Shown here one piece after another: positions 6,721 to 15,625 of a stretch of 35,654 nucleotides of DNA. The stretch's first letter is position 1; every line of letters begins with the position of its first letter. A program made the position numbers and the translations under genes. The stretch lies in assembly GCA_017631155.1 (NCBI GenBank), contig JAGBTV010000065.1:1-35654 (forward strand). The letters are read 5' to 3'. Source of the DNA: Oscillospiraceae bacterium. Its GTDB lineage: Bacteria; Bacillota; Clostridia; Oscillospirales; Oscillospiraceae. A model generated the notes under the pieces. It was not told the DNA's origin, made no database searches, and saw only the letters and a program-made list of their open reading frames with translations.

Positions 6721-7419
6721 TTACTTGCTATAATCTCTCCGGCCAAAGATAGCAGTTCCCACACGGATCATGGTACTGCCGCAGGTGATGGCATCGGCAA
6801 AATCATCAGACATTCCCATAGACAAAATGCCCATGCATACATTATCGCTTTTTTTTCTCGTTATGTCAACAGAAAGGTTGTACATTTCTTGAAAAAATTT
6901 GTGATTTCCTGTCGAATTTTCGGATATTGGGGGGATAGCCATGAGTCCGCAGACGCGGATATTGGAAAAAGCGGGAATTTTATCCAACACCGACCAAATT
7001 TCATCCGGATCAAAACCACCCTTCGCCGGTTCTCGTCCGATGTTGATCTCCAGCAAAATGTCCTGCACAAGCTCCTGCTTGGCAGCCTCTGCCTGAATGG
7101 CTTCCAGCAGCTTCATCCGATCCACACTTTGGATCAGCGCCACCTTACCCACTACCTGTTTGACCTTATTGGTCTGCAGTCGGCCGATAAAATGCAGGGG
7201 ACAGCCCTCATAGGCATTCTCGGATAATTTTTGGGTCATTTCCTGGACTCGGTTTTCTCCGCAGATATCAATGCCTGCGTCAATGGCCTGACGGACGGCG
7301 AAAGTGTCGTTCATCTTGGTGGCAGCGCATAGGGCGATCTCTTTGGGGTCCCGGCCTGCAGCCAGGGCAGCTGCTTCCATTTTGGCCCGGATGACGGCAA
7401 TGTTTTCAGCAATAGACAT
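6721..7419 (-). CDS. yggS: YggS/YlmE-family PLP-homeostasis protein
   Basis: A single-domain alanine-racemase-fold protein (PROSC/PLPBP family) that binds pyridoxal phosphate without known catalysis and buffers PLP and amino-acid pools. The 232-residue protein has the PLP lysine in LCAATKMN (K35), GENRVQEMTQK, HFIGRLQTNK, IQSVDRMKL, LLEINIGREPAKGGF, GLMAIPP, LSMGMSDDFADAI and the C-terminal GSTMIRVGTAIFGRRDY. I start it at the ATG at 7419, with AGAGG ten bases upstream; a longer frame begins inside the preceding terminator. It leads the yggS-sepF-divIVA operon. Confidence 0.95.
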   Translation of the reverse strand: MSIAENIAVIRAKMEAAALAAGRDPKEIALCAATKMNDTFAVRQAIDAGIDICGENRVQEMTQKLSENAYEGCPLHFIGRLQTNKVKQVVGKVALIQSVDRMKLLEAIQAEAAKQELVQDILLEINIGREPAKGGFDPDEIWSVLDKIPAFSNIRVCGLMAIPPISENSTGNHKFFQEMYNLSVDITRKKSDNVCMGILSMGMSDDFADAITCGSTMIRVGTAIFGRRDYSK

Positions 7420-7455
7420 GGTAAACCTCTGTATCTTTAATAAATATTGGCAAAA

Positions 7456-7485
7456 CAAAGGCGACGGATGCATCCGTCGCCTTTG
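7456..7485 (-). terminator. Terminator after hfq
   Basis: A perfect 30-base palindrome (CAAAGGCGACGGATG and its complement) begins six bases beyond the hfq stop. On the minus strand it is followed by TTTTG. It separates the mutS-hfq block from yggS-sepF-divIVA, though the short T run may allow readthrough. Confidence 0.75.
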
Positions 7486-7491
7486 CGTGCA

Positions 7492-7722
7492 TTATGCGGT
7501 GGGTGCGGCGGCCTTCAACGGCTTCATGGGCGCCAGCGTGGAGATGGCATGCTTGTAGATCATTTGCTGCTTGCCGTCGCTGACCAGTACCACAACAAAG
7601 CTGTCATAGCCTGTGATGGTGCCCCGAAGCTGAAAGCCGTTCATCAGGAACAGAGTCACCGGTATTTTGTCCCGGCGAACTTCCCGCAAAATGGCTTCCT
7701 GTAAATTGATTGCATCTGACAT
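7492..7722 (-). CDS. hfq: RNA chaperone Hfq
   Basis: A 76-residue Sm-like protein that forms a hexameric ring and helps sRNA-mRNA pairing. The Sm1 motif reads [20 protein letters not shown] and the Sm2 motif is [13 protein letters not shown], with the YKHA core. The N-terminal [17 protein letters not shown] helix is canonical. I start at ATG 7722 (SDAINLQ), with GAAGG seven bases upstream, not at the in-frame ATG ten codons earlier. The C-terminal tail is very short, as in Firmicute Hfq. The miaA-hfq order is widely conserved; the genes are 43 bp apart. Confidence 0.97.
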   Translation of the reverse strand: MSDAINLQEAILREVRRDKIPVTLFLMNGFQLRGTITGYDSFVVVLVSDGKQQMIYKHAISTLAPMKPLKAAAPTA

Positions 7723-7765
7723 ATGTATACCTTCTTTCTTTGAGATATCCATATGTTAGCATTTT

Positions 7766-8695
7766 TCAGTTGTCGAATTCGTGCAGAATCTGTCGGGCTT
7801 TCATAAGAATTTCTTCTGCGCTTTCACCCGGCTGACGGATCAGCCATTGCAGGGCTTTGTTGCGCCGAAACCAGGTCAGCTGCCGCTTGGCATAGTGCCG
7901 GGAAGCTTTTTTGACTTCCTCAGCAGCTTGTTCAATACTGCCGTTTTCCTGGAGGGCGGCCACAAACTCTTTATAGCCGATGGCCTGCATGGCGGTGCAT
8001 TTTTTCGGGATTCCGCTGTTAAGCAAATTTTGGATCTCTTCCACCAAACCTTGCTGCAGCATGAGATCCACCCGCAGATCGATCCGGTGGTAAAGCTCCT
8101 GTCGGTCTGCAAAATCCAACCCCAGCCAAAGAGGGTCATATTTGGCCGGTATGGCTTGGGTTTTGCGGTTGTGTTCGGTGATGGTTTCCCCGGTTTCGTA
8201 GTAAACTTCCAAAGCGCGGATCAGCCGCTTTCGGTCGTAGATCCGGGCGGCAGCTTCCGGGTCTATGCTTTGGAGCAAGGCTTGCATAGCCTCCATGCCT
8301 TCGGCATCTGCCTGGGCTTCCAGCCGCTCCCGGACTCCGGTAGAGGGGAAGGGAGCAAAGTCGTTACCTTTTATCAGACTGTCCATGTAAAGTCCCGTGC
8401 CGCCGGCAATGATGGCGGTCTTCCCACGGGAGAGAATGTCATCTACAATCGGAGAAGCCATAGCGCAGTACCGGCTGACAGAAAAATCCTCCTCCGGCTC
8501 TGCCACATCCAGCATGTGATGGGGGATGCCCTGCATTTCTTCCGTTGTGGGTTTGGCGGTGCCGATATCCATACGGCGGTAGACCTGCATGGAGTCGCAG
8601 GAAACCACCTCACCGCCTGTCAGCTTCGCCAGTTCTACCGCCAATGCGGTCTTACCGGAGGCAGTAGGCCCGGCAATGCATATGATGTTGTCCAT
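7766..8695 (-). CDS. miaA: tRNA dimethylallyltransferase MiaA
   Basis: Transfers the dimethylallyl group from DMAPP to N6 of A37 in tRNAs reading UNN codons. The 309-residue protein begins with the P-loop GPTASGKT (9-16), then DSMQVYRRMDIGTAKPT, PHHMLDV, IIAGGTGLYMDSL, KRLIRALEVYYETG and a C-terminal RQLTWFRRN element. AAGGAGGA lies just upstream of the ATG. It starts 20 bp after mutL. Its product is the substrate of MiaB, encoded at the head of the same gene block, so both steps of the ms2i6A pathway are here. Confidence 0.97.
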   Translation of the reverse strand: MDNIICIAGPTASGKTALAVELAKLTGGEVVSCDSMQVYRRMDIGTAKPTTEEMQGIPHHMLDVAEPEEDFSVSRYCAMASPIVDDILSRGKTAIIAGGTGLYMDSLIKGNDFAPFPSTGVRERLEAQADAEGMEAMQALLQSIDPEAAARIYDRKRLIRALEVYYETGETITEHNRKTQAIPAKYDPLWLGLDFADRQELYHRIDLRVDLMLQQGLVEEIQNLLNSGIPKKCTAMQAIGYKEFVAALQENGSIEQAAEEVKKASRHYAKRQLTWFRRNKALQWLIRQPGESAEEILMKARQILHEFDN

Positions 8696-8715
8696 GGGCC
8701 TTCCTCCTTAGCGTT

Positions 8716-10656
8716 TTATCGTTTGAATTGCTTTTCCAGCTGCTTTTTGCTTAAACTTACGCAGATGGGTCTGCCGTGGGGGCAGTATTTTAAATCTTCT
8801 CTGGTCATTACCTGCTTAACCAGCGCCAAAAGCTCTGTCTCGCTGGTGATCCAGCCGGCCTTGATGGCTGCCTTGCAGGCAACTGTGTGCAGCATCTCAT
8901 CCCGTACCTTGCTTTTTTCCTCCCGTCTGCCGGAGAGTAGATCCGCAGCCAAAGATTCCAAAGCATCTTTGGCATCTTCGGGACTTAAATCCATGGGGAT
9001 CTGCCGGGCCAGGATGGTATGATCGCCAAATTCGTCAATTTCAAAACCCAATTCTGTCAACAGATCTGTGTTGGCAAGAAGCTCGCCCACAGCCTCGGCA
9101 TTCAAAGTAACGGGAACGGGGGTCAGCAGAATTTGAGAAGAGATGGACTCCTGATTTGCTTTCAGTTTTTCAAACAGAATCCGTTCGTGGGCGGCATGCT
9201 TATCAATGAGAAAAGCATCCTCACCCTGTTCCACGATGACATAAGTATTGTAAAGCTCACCCACCATCCGCCAGGGAATCTCTGCTGCCATGGGCAGCTC
9301 CTGCTGCTCTATTTCCGGTTCGGGAATGGAATCGGCCTTCGGTTCGGGTGTTGGCGGGGGCGCAACCGGCTTGGGCGGTGTGTACATAGGGGGTAGCTTG
9401 GTCATACCCGGAAGCAGAACAGACTCTTTCAAGGCGTCCTTTCGCTGACTGTCCACTTTTATGGCGGTGGCAGCCGCAGCCTGAGGCTTCGGCTGGGGGG
9501 CACTCTGCACGGCAGTGGAGAAATTTTTGTATTCTTCTGCAGTCATGGTGCGGAAAAAGTCAGTCTGCTTGGCAGCCTGCGGAGCAGGGGACTGGGGCTT
9601 GGTAAAAGAGGTCTGTTGTACGGCAGGGGCAGGAGCAGGCTGCGGCTTGAATTGCACTTGGGGTCTGTCAGTCTGCTTATTTAGCGCACCCAATACACCG
9701 TAGTGAACGCAGTCAAAAGCGGATTTTTCCGATAGAAATTTCACTTCCGTTTTTGCCGGATGGATGTTTACATCCACAGCATTGGCCGGCAGCGTCAGAT
9801 GCAGAACACAGGCAGGAAATTTGCCCACCATAATTTGATTGCGATAGGCTTCTTCCAAGGCCTTAATCAGCAGCTTGGAAACCACAGGCCGTTCGTTGAC
9901 AAAGAAGGTCTGCAGATTCCGGCTGGGACGGGCATCCGTAGGCTTGCTGACAAAGCCGGTCAGGGTATAGCCCTCCCACCGACTTTCTACCGGGATCATT
10001 TTTCCGCCATCCCGGCCATAGACGCAGTATACCGCATCCTTCAGCAAACCGGTACCGGGGGTGGACAGAATTTGTTTTCCGTCCCGGAAAAAGGTAAATG
10101 CAACCTCGGGATGGGCCAAAGCCTGCAGCTGAACTGCGGCAGCTACCCGACCGCCTTCTACGGTGTCGGATTTCATGAATTTCATCCGGGCAGGGGTGTT
10201 AAAGAACAGATCCCGGATTAAAATGGTGGTACCCACCGGGCAACCGGCTTCGGATTCTTCCGTAATGTTTCCGGCTTCCAGGTGCAGGCTCACACCGCTG
10301 AGAGCGTCGGCTGTCCGAGTCATCAAATCAATGCGGCTGACAGAGGCAATGGCTGCCAAGGCTTCGCCACGGAAACCCATAGTTTCAATGGCGGCAAGAT
10401 CCTCGGCACGGCGAAGCTTGGAGGTGGCATGGCGCAAAAATGCGGTCTTGGCATCCTCCGGGGACATACCGCAGCCGTTGTCGGTGACACGCAAGAAAGT
10501 CATACCGCCATCTTTGATCTCAATGGTGATCTTGGTAGCGCCGGCATCCACGGCATTTTCCAAAAGTTCTTTTACCGCAGAGGCAGGCCGTTCTACCACT
10601 TCACCGGCAGCGATTAAATTGGCAACATGCTGGGGAAGTTCAATGATTTTAGGCAT
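8716..10656 (-). CDS. mutL: DNA mismatch repair endonuclease MutL
   Basis: A GHKL ATPase that links mismatch recognition by MutS to strand incision. N-terminal motifs are clear: LIAAGEVVERPASAVKELLE (E for ATP hydrolysis in KELLENAVDAGA), DNGCGM, TSKLRRAEDL and GFRGEALAAI. A Pro/Ala/Gln-rich linker (about residues 335-455) leads to the C-terminal dimerisation domain. That domain carries the metal-binding endonuclease motif DKHAAHERILFE (from D485) and CPHGRP (625-630), so this is the nicking form found in bacteria without MutH. It is 646 residues. GAGGTG lies seven bases upstream of the ATG. The CPBP protease gene ends four bases before it, so translation may be coupled. Confidence 0.97.
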   Translation of the reverse strand: MPKIIELPQHVANLIAAGEVVERPASAVKELLENAVDAGATKITIEIKDGGMTFLRVTDNGCGMSPEDAKTAFLRHATSKLRRAEDLAAIETMGFRGEALAAIASVSRIDLMTRTADALSGVSLHLEAGNITEESEAGCPVGTTILIRDLFFNTPARMKFMKSDTVEGGRVAAAVQLQALAHPEVAFTFFRDGKQILSTPGTGLLKDAVYCVYGRDGGKMIPVESRWEGYTLTGFVSKPTDARPSRNLQTFFVNERPVVSKLLIKALEEAYRNQIMVGKFPACVLHLTLPANAVDVNIHPAKTEVKFLSEKSAFDCVHYGVLGALNKQTDRPQVQFKPQPAPAPAVQQTSFTKPQSPAPQAAKQTDFFRTMTAEEYKNFSTAVQSAPQPKPQAAAATAIKVDSQRKDALKESVLLPGMTKLPPMYTPPKPVAPPPTPEPKADSIPEPEIEQQELPMAAEIPWRMVGELYNTYVIVEQGEDAFLIDKHAAHERILFEKLKANQESISSQILLTPVPVTLNAEAVGELLANTDLLTELGFEIDEFGDHTILARQIPMDLSPEDAKDALESLAADLLSGRREEKSKVRDEMLHTVACKAAIKAGWITSETELLALVKQVMTREDLKYCPHGRPICVSLSKKQLEKQFKR

Positions 10657-10660
10657 ATAA

Positions 10661-11356
10661 TCACCTCATATGGAGTATTCCGACAGCGTTGACTGCGGCG
10701 TGGATGAGAATGGGGCACAGCAAAGAGCCGGAGAGCCGGTAAGCGGCAGCCAGGCAAATGCCGGCAGGAATATATTGCAGAAAACACAGCAGCAGGGTAA
10801 GGGGCGGAAATGCTCCAATATAGTTCATCACATGGAGAAAACCGAACAAAGCCACAGAGATTACCCAAGCTGCCCAAGGCGCGTGTTGATAGATTCCCCG
10901 GAAAAGCACCCCACGGAAGAAGCACTCCTCTGCAATGGGTACAAAGATAACGGTGCCGATAGCCATTAAGGGGAAATTCTCCCGAACCAAAGCGGCGATG
11001 GACTGATCGTTGATGTTGGCAAAACCCTTTGCGGCATAGGAAAGCAGCAAGCCCAATATCCGGGATAAAGCTTGATTTGCCACAAAAAAGAGAATACCAA
11101 CCCACAGGATTCGGAATAGTTGCTTACAGGTAATGGGGAAGAAACCCTTCAAAAAACGATGGAGGATCCACAAAGCCGCACCCAGATTGATGCTGAAAAA
11201 AGCGAAATTCAGCCAAACTTCCGATAGAGGAACAGGGAATAATCTGTTCACAAGGACAAGAAGCCGGGATAAAAATACGGTTTGAAACAGCAGATAACGG
11301 ATGCCCCAGGAAAGTTCCTTTTTGGTTAGGTTGTTTTGCGAAAAGGTGTTGTTCAT
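10661..11356 (-). CDS. CPBP-family intramembrane glutamic protease
   Basis: A 231-residue polytopic membrane protein, about seven or eight hydrophobic segments, with the Abi/CPBP (PF02517) motifs. EECFFRG carries the catalytic glutamates and arginine, FGFLHVMNY the second motif histidine, and HAAVNAVG the final one. The family includes Rce1-type CAAX proteases and bacteriocin-immunity proteins; the substrate here is unknown. Three consecutive ATG codons open the frame. The third (11356) best fits the AGGAG ribosome site, the first being only one base away. It sits between mutS and mutL, 33 bp after mutS and four before mutL, so it must share their transcript. No functional link to mismatch repair is obvious. 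Confidence 0.88.
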   Translation of the reverse strand: MNNTFSQNNLTKKELSWGIRYLLFQTVFLSRLLVLVNRLFPVPLSEVWLNFAFFSINLGAALWILHRFLKGFFPITCKQLFRILWVGILFFVANQALSRILGLLLSYAAKGFANINDQSIAALVRENFPLMAIGTVIFVPIAEECFFRGVLFRGIYQHAPWAAWVISVALFGFLHVMNYIGAFPPLTLLLCFLQYIPAGICLAAAYRLSGSLLCPILIHAAVNAVGILHMR

Positions 11357-11389
11357 CATCATGCTCCTAACACAGGAGATCGGATAGGC

Positions 11390-14008
11390 TTACAGAGAGT
11401 CTCCCAGCATCTTTTTCAGCTTATACAGCTCATTCATAGCCTCAATGGGAGTCAGAGTTTCCACATGGATGGAAGCTAACGCTTGACAGACCTGCTGAGA
11501 GCTGAGATCCATCATGCTGATCTGGTCGTCAGAAGGCTGGGCAGAAACGGTAGCAGGACGGACCAAACCGCCATCAGCTTCCAGCTCTGCCAGAATCTCC
11601 CGGGCCCGGGCAACTACTGTGCTGGGAAGTCCTGCCAGCTTGGCAACTTCAATGCCGTAGCTGTCGTCGGTGGCACCGGGAACGATTTTGCGAAGGAAGA
11701 TCATTTGATCGCCGCGCTTTTTTACCGCGATGTTGTAGTTTTTGACATTGGAAAGCTTGTCCTCCATGGTGGACAGCTCGTGATAGTGGGTGGCAAACAG
11801 GGTCTTGGCACCCAGCTTTTTGGGATTGGCGGCATACTCCAGCACAGCCCGGGCGATGGACATACCGTCGTAGGTAGAAGTGCCCCGACCGATCTCGTCC
11901 AAAATCAGCAGGCTTTTTGATGTAGCATGCTTCAAAATGGTGGAAACTTCCGACATTTCCACCATAAAGGTGGATTGACCGGAGGCCAGATCATCGCTGG
12001 CACCGATGCGGGTGAAGACCCGATCCACAATGCCCAGCCGGGCGCTGCGGGCAGGCACAAAAGAACCGATCTGCGCCATCAGCACGATCAGCGCCACCTG
12101 ACGCATATAGGTGGATTTACCGGCCATGTTGGGGCCGGTGATAATGGCAACCTGGTTACTGCCGTTATCCAAACGGGTATCGTTGGGAACAAACAGGGTG
12201 TCCTTCAGAACCACTTCCACAACCGGGTGGCGGCCGTCGGTGATGGTAAGCTCATTGTCCAAAGTGATCTCCGGACGGCAGTAATCCCGTTGTACGGCAA
12301 CGGCGGCCAAAGAACACAGGGTGTCCACCGCAGCTACGGCGGCAGCGGTGAGCTGGACTCTTGCTGCCTGTCCTGCCAAATACTCCCGTAACTGGGTGAA
12401 GATTTGATACTCCAAAGCAGTCAGTCGATCCCGGGCACCCAAGACCTGGTCTTCCAGTTCTTTCAGCTCGGGGGTGATGTAACGCTCGCAGTTGGCCAAG
12501 GTCTGCTTGCGGATGTAGTGCATGGGTACCTGATCCGTAAAGGACTTGGAAACCTCAATGTAATAGCCAAAGACCCGGTTGTAGCTGACCTTCAGGGTAC
12601 GGATACCGGTCTTTTCTTTTTCGGCAGTTTCAATAGCGGCCAAAGTTCCCTTACCGCCATTCATAATATCCCGCAGGCGGTCAGCTTCGGCATTGGCGCC
12701 GGGGCGGATGATGCCGCCTTCCCGAACGGTCAGGGGAGGATCGTCCACAATGGTGCTTTCGATCCGGTCTGCGCAGTCGGTGAGGGGATCAATGGCTTCC
12801 TGCAGCTTTTGCAGCAGCGGCGCATCAATTTGTCTGAGGAGATCCTTGATCTCCGGCAAAGCCCGGATACCCCGGGCAAAACCCAATAGATCCCGGCAGT
12901 TGACGCTGCCGGTGACGATCCGGGTCTGTACACGCTCCAAGTCGGTAATATCCTTCAGCGCTTCGATCAGTTCGCTGCGGCGGATGGTGTCGCTTACCAA
13001 TTTTTCCACAGCAGTCTGTCTGTGGGTGATCTCCAAAGGATCTAATAGGGGCTTTTCCAGCCAGGAGCGGAGCATCCGGCCGCCCATGGCGGTGCTGGTT
13101 TTATCCAACACCCACAGGAGTGAACCCTTTTTGTCCTTGCTGCGCATGGTTTCCACCAGCTCCAGGTTCCTTCGGGCATCCAGATCCAGCTCCATGAATT
13201 TGCCGCTGGTGTAGTATTCCAGCACCCGGATATGGGCAAGCTCGTTCTTTTGTAAGGTCAACAGGGTCTGCAGCAGCGTGCCGCTGGCAATGGTAGCGGC
13301 AGGAAGACTTCCCAAACCCATTTCTGCCAAAGACATATGAAAATGGCTTTCCAGCAGAGACTCCGCCTGCTCCCCGGTAAGCTGAACCTGCCGACCTTCG
13401 CTGATGCAGCATTTCAGCCGCAGGGTCAGGGTGTCATCCAATTCCTGACAGTACACACCGTCACCAAAGCGAATCACTTCCGTAGGGGCAAAGCGACCCA
13501 GCTCAGAAGCGGTGGCAGAAGTATCCTGACAGGTGGTAGCATAGAATGCGCCGGTGGAAACATCGCAGAAGGCCAGACCAAACTGCCCGTCCTGTCCGTA
13601 AATACAGGCAAAATAGTTGTTTTTCCGCTCTTCCAGCATGCAGCTTTCCGTGACCGTGCCGGGGGTGACGATCCGGGTGATATCCCGTTCCACCAGACCT
13701 TTGGTGGTAGCAGGATCCTGCATCTGCTCGCAGATGGCTACCCGGTAGCCTTTTTGTACCAACCGGGCAATGTAAGCATCCACACTGTGGAAGGGAACAC
13801 CGCACATGGGAGTCTGTTCTTCCTTGGGCTTGCCCCGATCCCGGGTGGTCAGGGTCAGATCCAGTTCCCGGGAGGCGATCCGGGCGTCCTCATCGAACAT
13901 TTCGTAAAAATCGCCCAAACGGAAAAACAGGATGCAGTCCTGGTTGCGCTCTTTAATTTCATGATACTGCCGCTGCATGGGGGTTAGTTCGTTGGCGGAT
14001 TTTGCCAT
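11390..14008 (-). CDS. mutS: DNA mismatch repair protein MutS
   Basis: Recognises base mismatches and small loops and recruits MutL. At 872 residues it has full length. The N-terminal mismatch-binding motif is GDFYEMF, with Phe34-Tyr35-Glu36 as the F-x-E wedge. Connector and lever domains follow, then the ABC-type ATPase: Walker A GPNMAGKST (625-633), a DLASGQSTFMVEM signature loop, Walker B LLILDE (about 700-705), GRGTSTYDG and the ATHYHEL switch histidine. The C-terminal end (TPIEAMNELYKLKKML) is the usual helix-turn-helix dimer element. AGAGG lies eight bases before the ATG. It follows miaB by 36 bp. Confidence 0.98.
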   Translation of the reverse strand: MAKSANELTPMQRQYHEIKERNQDCILFFRLGDFYEMFDEDARIASRELDLTLTTRDRGKPKEEQTPMCGVPFHSVDAYIARLVQKGYRVAICEQMQDPATTKGLVERDITRIVTPGTVTESCMLEERKNNYFACIYGQDGQFGLAFCDVSTGAFYATTCQDTSATASELGRFAPTEVIRFGDGVYCQELDDTLTLRLKCCISEGRQVQLTGEQAESLLESHFHMSLAEMGLGSLPAATIASGTLLQTLLTLQKNELAHIRVLEYYTSGKFMELDLDARRNLELVETMRSKDKKGSLLWVLDKTSTAMGGRMLRSWLEKPLLDPLEITHRQTAVEKLVSDTIRRSELIEALKDITDLERVQTRIVTGSVNCRDLLGFARGIRALPEIKDLLRQIDAPLLQKLQEAIDPLTDCADRIESTIVDDPPLTVREGGIIRPGANAEADRLRDIMNGGKGTLAAIETAEKEKTGIRTLKVSYNRVFGYYIEVSKSFTDQVPMHYIRKQTLANCERYITPELKELEDQVLGARDRLTALEYQIFTQLREYLAGQAARVQLTAAAVAAVDTLCSLAAVAVQRDYCRPEITLDNELTITDGRHPVVEVVLKDTLFVPNDTRLDNGSNQVAIITGPNMAGKSTYMRQVALIVLMAQIGSFVPARSARLGIVDRVFTRIGASDDLASGQSTFMVEMSEVSTILKHATSKSLLILDEIGRGTSTYDGMSIARAVLEYAANPKKLGAKTLFATHYHELSTMEDKLSNVKNYNIAVKKRGDQMIFLRKIVPGATDDSYGIEVAKLAGLPSTVVARAREILAELEADGGLVRPATVSAQPSDDQISMMDLSSQQVCQALASIHVETLTPIEAMNELYKLKKMLGDSL

Positions 14009-14044
14009 GGCAGATACCTCTTTCTTTGTGTAATCAGAAAACGG

Positions 14045-15451
14045 TTAGTTTTCCAGGGTGCCGGTGAGACTCCAGGTGGTTGCGCCGGTGATCCGGATGA
14101 GTTGGAAAGAGCCAATGAGTGTGGGATCTCCTTCAAAACGAACCAATCGGCCGCCTTCAGTCCGGGCGGTGAGCAATTCCTTGTCGGTGCCGTCTACCAG
14201 GCAGCGGAAGGTCTTGCCGATATAGCTTTCATGAATTCTCTCCGAGATGCTGTTTTGCACAGCGCAAAGCCGGTCAAAGCGACGGTTCTTCTCTTCCTTG
14301 GGAGTGGGGTCCTCCATCTTGGCGGCAGGAGTACCCACCCGGGGAGAGAAAATAAAGGTAAACAGAGAATCGTAGTGTACGGTTTCGATGAGAGAAATGG
14401 TTTCTTCAAACTCTTCCTCCGTTTCTCCCGGGAAGCCCACGATCACATCGGAAGTCAGCACCAGATCCGGCATAACGGATTTGGCATAGCGTACCTTTTC
14501 CAAATAAGTTTCTCTGTCATAGTGTCGGTTCATGGCTTTTAAGACCCGGGAAGAACCGGACTGGAAGGGAAGATGCAGCTGCTTGGCGATTTTCGGATAC
14601 TTTGCCATGGTGTCAAAAAGCTTTTGGGATGCATCCCGGGGATGGCTGGTCATAAAGCGAATGAGAAAATCCCCATCCATGGACGCAATTTGTGCCAAAA
14701 GGTCGGAAAAGTCTACATGTTCGTCCAAATCCTTGCCGTAGGAGTTTACATTCTGCCCCAACAGGGTAATCTCCTTGCAGCCGTTTGCAATAAGTGCGCG
14801 GCACTCAGCCAGAATATCTTCCATTTTGCGGCTGCGCTCCCGACCCCGGACATAGGGGACGATGCAGTAGGTGCAGAAATTGTTGCAGCCGTACATGATG
14901 GATACCCAAGCCTTCAGCTGAGAATCCCGCACCTGGGGAATGCCCTCGGCGATAGAACCGGGTTCATCTTCAATGTAGAATTGACGCTTTTTCCGGGTCA
15001 ATACATTCCACAGAATTTCCGGGAACTGCCAAAGATGGTGGGTGGAAAAAACACCGTCTACATAAGGAAAGCTTTTATAGACCCGGTCAGAGACCTTGGT
15101 CTCACCGGCCATACAGCCGCAGAGGAAAATCTTTTGTCGACTGTGGCGGCGCTTGGTGTGGGTCAGCGCGCCTAAGTTGCCGAAAACCCGCTGCTCCGCG
15201 TGTTCCCGGATGGCGCAGGTGTTGAGGATCACCACATCCGCGCCCTCGGCCTCCCGAACGATATCATAACCGGCCTGGCTCAGATAGCCCCGAAGCTTTT
15301 CAGAATCCGCTTCGTTTTGCTGACAGCCGTAGGTCTCTACATAGGCGGTGGGGGTAATATTTTGTTCGTACCAGAAGCTGCGGATCTGGTCGCAGAAAGC
15401 AAACTGCGCCGCCAGCTGGTCTTGGGTAATGGTTGTTGTTTTATTATTCAT
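14045..15451 (-). CDS. miaB: tRNA-2-methylthio-N6-dimethylallyladenosine synthase MiaB
   Basis: A radical-SAM methylthiotransferase that converts i6A37 to ms2i6A37 in tRNA. The 468-residue protein has three parts. The N-terminal domain holds cysteines C43 (ETYGCQQNEAD), C79 (ILNTCAIRE) and C112 (CGCMAGE), which bind the auxiliary 4Fe-4S cluster. The radical SAM domain has C188/C192/C195 (MYGCNNFCTYCIVPYVRGRE), and a C-terminal TRAM domain follows. I chose the ATG at 15451 because CGGAGGA stands nine bases upstream; a longer frame extends back through the promoter. It heads the block whose later members include miaA, the enzyme that makes its substrate. Confidence 0.97.
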   Translation of the reverse strand: MNNKTTTITQDQLAAQFAFCDQIRSFWYEQNITPTAYVETYGCQQNEADSEKLRGYLSQAGYDIVREAEGADVVILNTCAIREHAEQRVFGNLGALTHTKRRHSRQKIFLCGCMAGETKVSDRVYKSFPYVDGVFSTHHLWQFPEILWNVLTRKKRQFYIEDEPGSIAEGIPQVRDSQLKAWVSIMYGCNNFCTYCIVPYVRGRERSRKMEDILAECRALIANGCKEITLLGQNVNSYGKDLDEHVDFSDLLAQIASMDGDFLIRFMTSHPRDASQKLFDTMAKYPKIAKQLHLPFQSGSSRVLKAMNRHYDRETYLEKVRYAKSVMPDLVLTSDVIVGFPGETEEEFEETISLIETVHYDSLFTFIFSPRVGTPAAKMEDPTPKEEKNRRFDRLCAVQNSISERIHESYIGKTFRCLVDGTDKELLTARTEGGRLVRFEGDPTLIGSFQLIRITGATTWSLTGTLEN

Positions 15452-15487
15452 AGGAGCGTCCTCCGGGAAATACTTTCTCAATATGAA

Positions 15488-15516
15488 ATCATAGCATTTT
15501 TTTCGACTTTTTGCAA
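15488..15516 (-). promoter_or_regulatory. Promoter of the miaB-mutS-mutL-miaA-hfq block
   Basis: On the minus strand, TTGCAA (15516-15511), a 17-bp spacer and TATGAT (15493-15488). The -35 lies inside one arm of a 19-bp inverted repeat (15500-15518 with 15534-15552). Confidence 0.75.
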
Positions 15517-15552
15517 GGGGGAGATGGACGCAACCTTGCAAAAGGTCGAAAA
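15500..15552. repeat. 19-bp inverted repeat between divergent miaB and SDR promoters
   Basis: Arms 15500-15518 and 15534-15552 match in 18 of 19 positions around a 15-base centre. The left arm covers the miaB -35 region; the right arm ends one base before the TGTGAC operator of the SDR promoter. Both arms lie upstream of the predicted starts, so it acts, if at all, as DNA and not as RNA. Confidence 0.75.
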
Positions 15553-15567
15553 TGTGACTTTGTCACA
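15553..15567 (+). promoter_or_regulatory. Crp/Fnr-type operator at the SDR-trxA promoter
   Basis: A perfect palindrome, TGTGAC-TTT-GTCACA, is centred at 15560. The -10 box begins 29 bp downstream of that centre, which places the site at about -41 from the start, the class II activator position. A near-identical site with the same spacing precedes trxB. Confidence 0.8.
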
Positions 15568-15588
15568 GATGTGCATTATGATTTCGGT

Positions 15589-15594
15589 TATACT
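15589..15594 (+). promoter_or_regulatory. -10 box of the SDR-trxA transcript
   Basis: TATACT followed by AAAG. No consensus -35 lies 17 bp upstream; that space is occupied by the Crp/Fnr-type palindrome, as expected for an activator-dependent promoter. The predicted start is near 15601, leaving about 25 nt of leader. Confidence 0.7.
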
Positions 15595-15625
15595 AAAGCC
15601 ATAATCAAACAAGGAGGTACTCGGT

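Noticed and set aside
5425..7227. A 600-codon open frame on the plus strand, antisense to divIVA, sepF and yggS
   Set aside because: The opposite strand encodes three well-recognised proteins with ribosome sites. The antisense frame has no start signal or family motif and reflects third-position GC and biased codon use.
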